Assembly: GCA_050954505.1 (NCBI GenBank)
Contig: JBPBPY010000488.1
Span: forward strand, 1 to 6,083
From: JAQGMO01 sp050954505
Lineage (GTDB): Bacteria > Pseudomonadota > Gammaproteobacteria > Burkholderiales > Burkholderiaceae_D
DNA: 6,083 nucleotides
Direction: 5' to 3'
Made by a program: the position numbers and the translations under genes. The notes under the pieces were generated by a model, which worked only from the letters and a program-made list of their open reading frames with translations, made no database searches and had not been told where the DNA came from. Of this stretch, positions 5,931 to 6,083 are shown one piece after another; positions within the stretch are counted from its first letter, which is position 1, and every line of letters begins with the position of its first letter.

Positions 5931-6083
5931 TCAGAACGGCAGCTTAAAGCCGGCCGGCATGCCCGCGCTGATGCCCGCCATCTTTTCCTGGCTGGTGGCT
6001 TCCGCCTTGCGCACCGCGTCGTTGAAGGCGGCGGCCACCAGGTCTTCCAGCATGTCCTTGTCATCGGCCAGCAGCGTCGGATC
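5931..6083 (-). CDS. ybaB: YbaB/EbfC nucleoid-associated protein, C-terminal part (5' end outside window)
   Basis: The last 50 codons and stop of a YbaB/EbfC protein, a small dimeric DNA-binding protein of the nucleoid, usually about 107 residues. The visible part reads DPTLLADDKDMLEDLVAAAF, then NDAVRKAEATSQEKMAGISA, ending GMPAGFKLPF. It closely resembles the E. coli YbaB C-terminus from memory (DDKEMLEDLVAAAFNDA, PPGFKMPF). The first half, including the start, lies beyond the right edge. It sits upstream of recR, as in many proteobacteria, where dnaX comes before it. The family ending is intact, so the repeat array to its left is not an extension of this protein in its own frame. Confidence 0.97.
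   Translation of the reverse strand, partial: DPTLLADDKDMLEDLVAAAFNDAVRKAEATSQEKMAGISAGMPAGFKLPF

Noticed and set aside
5925..5940. Programmed +1 frameshift from ybaB into the repeat frame
   Set aside because: A +1 shift would join the frames, but the stop context is TTC TGA without a slippery codon of the RF2 type, and the YbaB C-terminus is complete as it stands.

Overview
The window looks like chromosome of a GC-rich betaproteobacterium, most likely in the Burkholderiales and perhaps Oxalobacteraceae. That placement is inferred from the protein style (RecR, YbaB, NMT1-type binding protein) and from general sequence character, not from a database search. Every gene I can support lies on the minus strand, so transcription runs from right (6083) to left (1).

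Right end (5082-6083): the last 50 residues of the nucleoid-associated protein YbaB/EbfC, then recR. This is part of the conserved dnaX-ybaB-recR cluster; dnaX would lie outside the window. Unusually, ybaB and recR are separated by about 250 bp holding six copies of a 24-bp tandem repeat. One minus-strand frame through it (repeat SAAFSTAA) is open and its TGA stop overlaps the GTG start of recR, so a small, undescribed Ala/Ser/Thr-rich gene coupled to recR is possible. The evidence is suggestive only.

Middle (2107-5081): a 166-bp regulatory gap with a putative promoter and several inverted repeats, then a complete ABC importer operon in the order periplasmic binding protein (NMT1/SsuA/TauA type), ATPase (SsuB/TauB/NrtD type) and permease. 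The three genes would work as one uptake system: the exported binding protein delivers a small solute to the membrane permease, powered by the cytoplasmic ATPase. The substrate cannot be read from the sequence, and no metabolic gene sits beside the operon to hint at it.

Left (1-2106): a large gene of about 628 codons for an ankyrin-repeat protein. It has a low-complexity Gly-Asn-Val N-terminal tract encoded by a 9-bp tandem repeat, about five ankyrin repeats, and a 350-residue helical, cysteine-rich C-terminal region that I do not recognise. A 64-bp nested inverted repeat lies over its 5' end and includes two of its candidate start codons. Left of its stop codon there may be the beginning of another minus-strand gene, with weak support.

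The ABC operon, recR and ybaB are ordinary. The parts worth attention are the two tandem-repeat arrays, the palindromic structure at the ankyrin gene start, and the unknown C-terminal region of the ankyrin protein.
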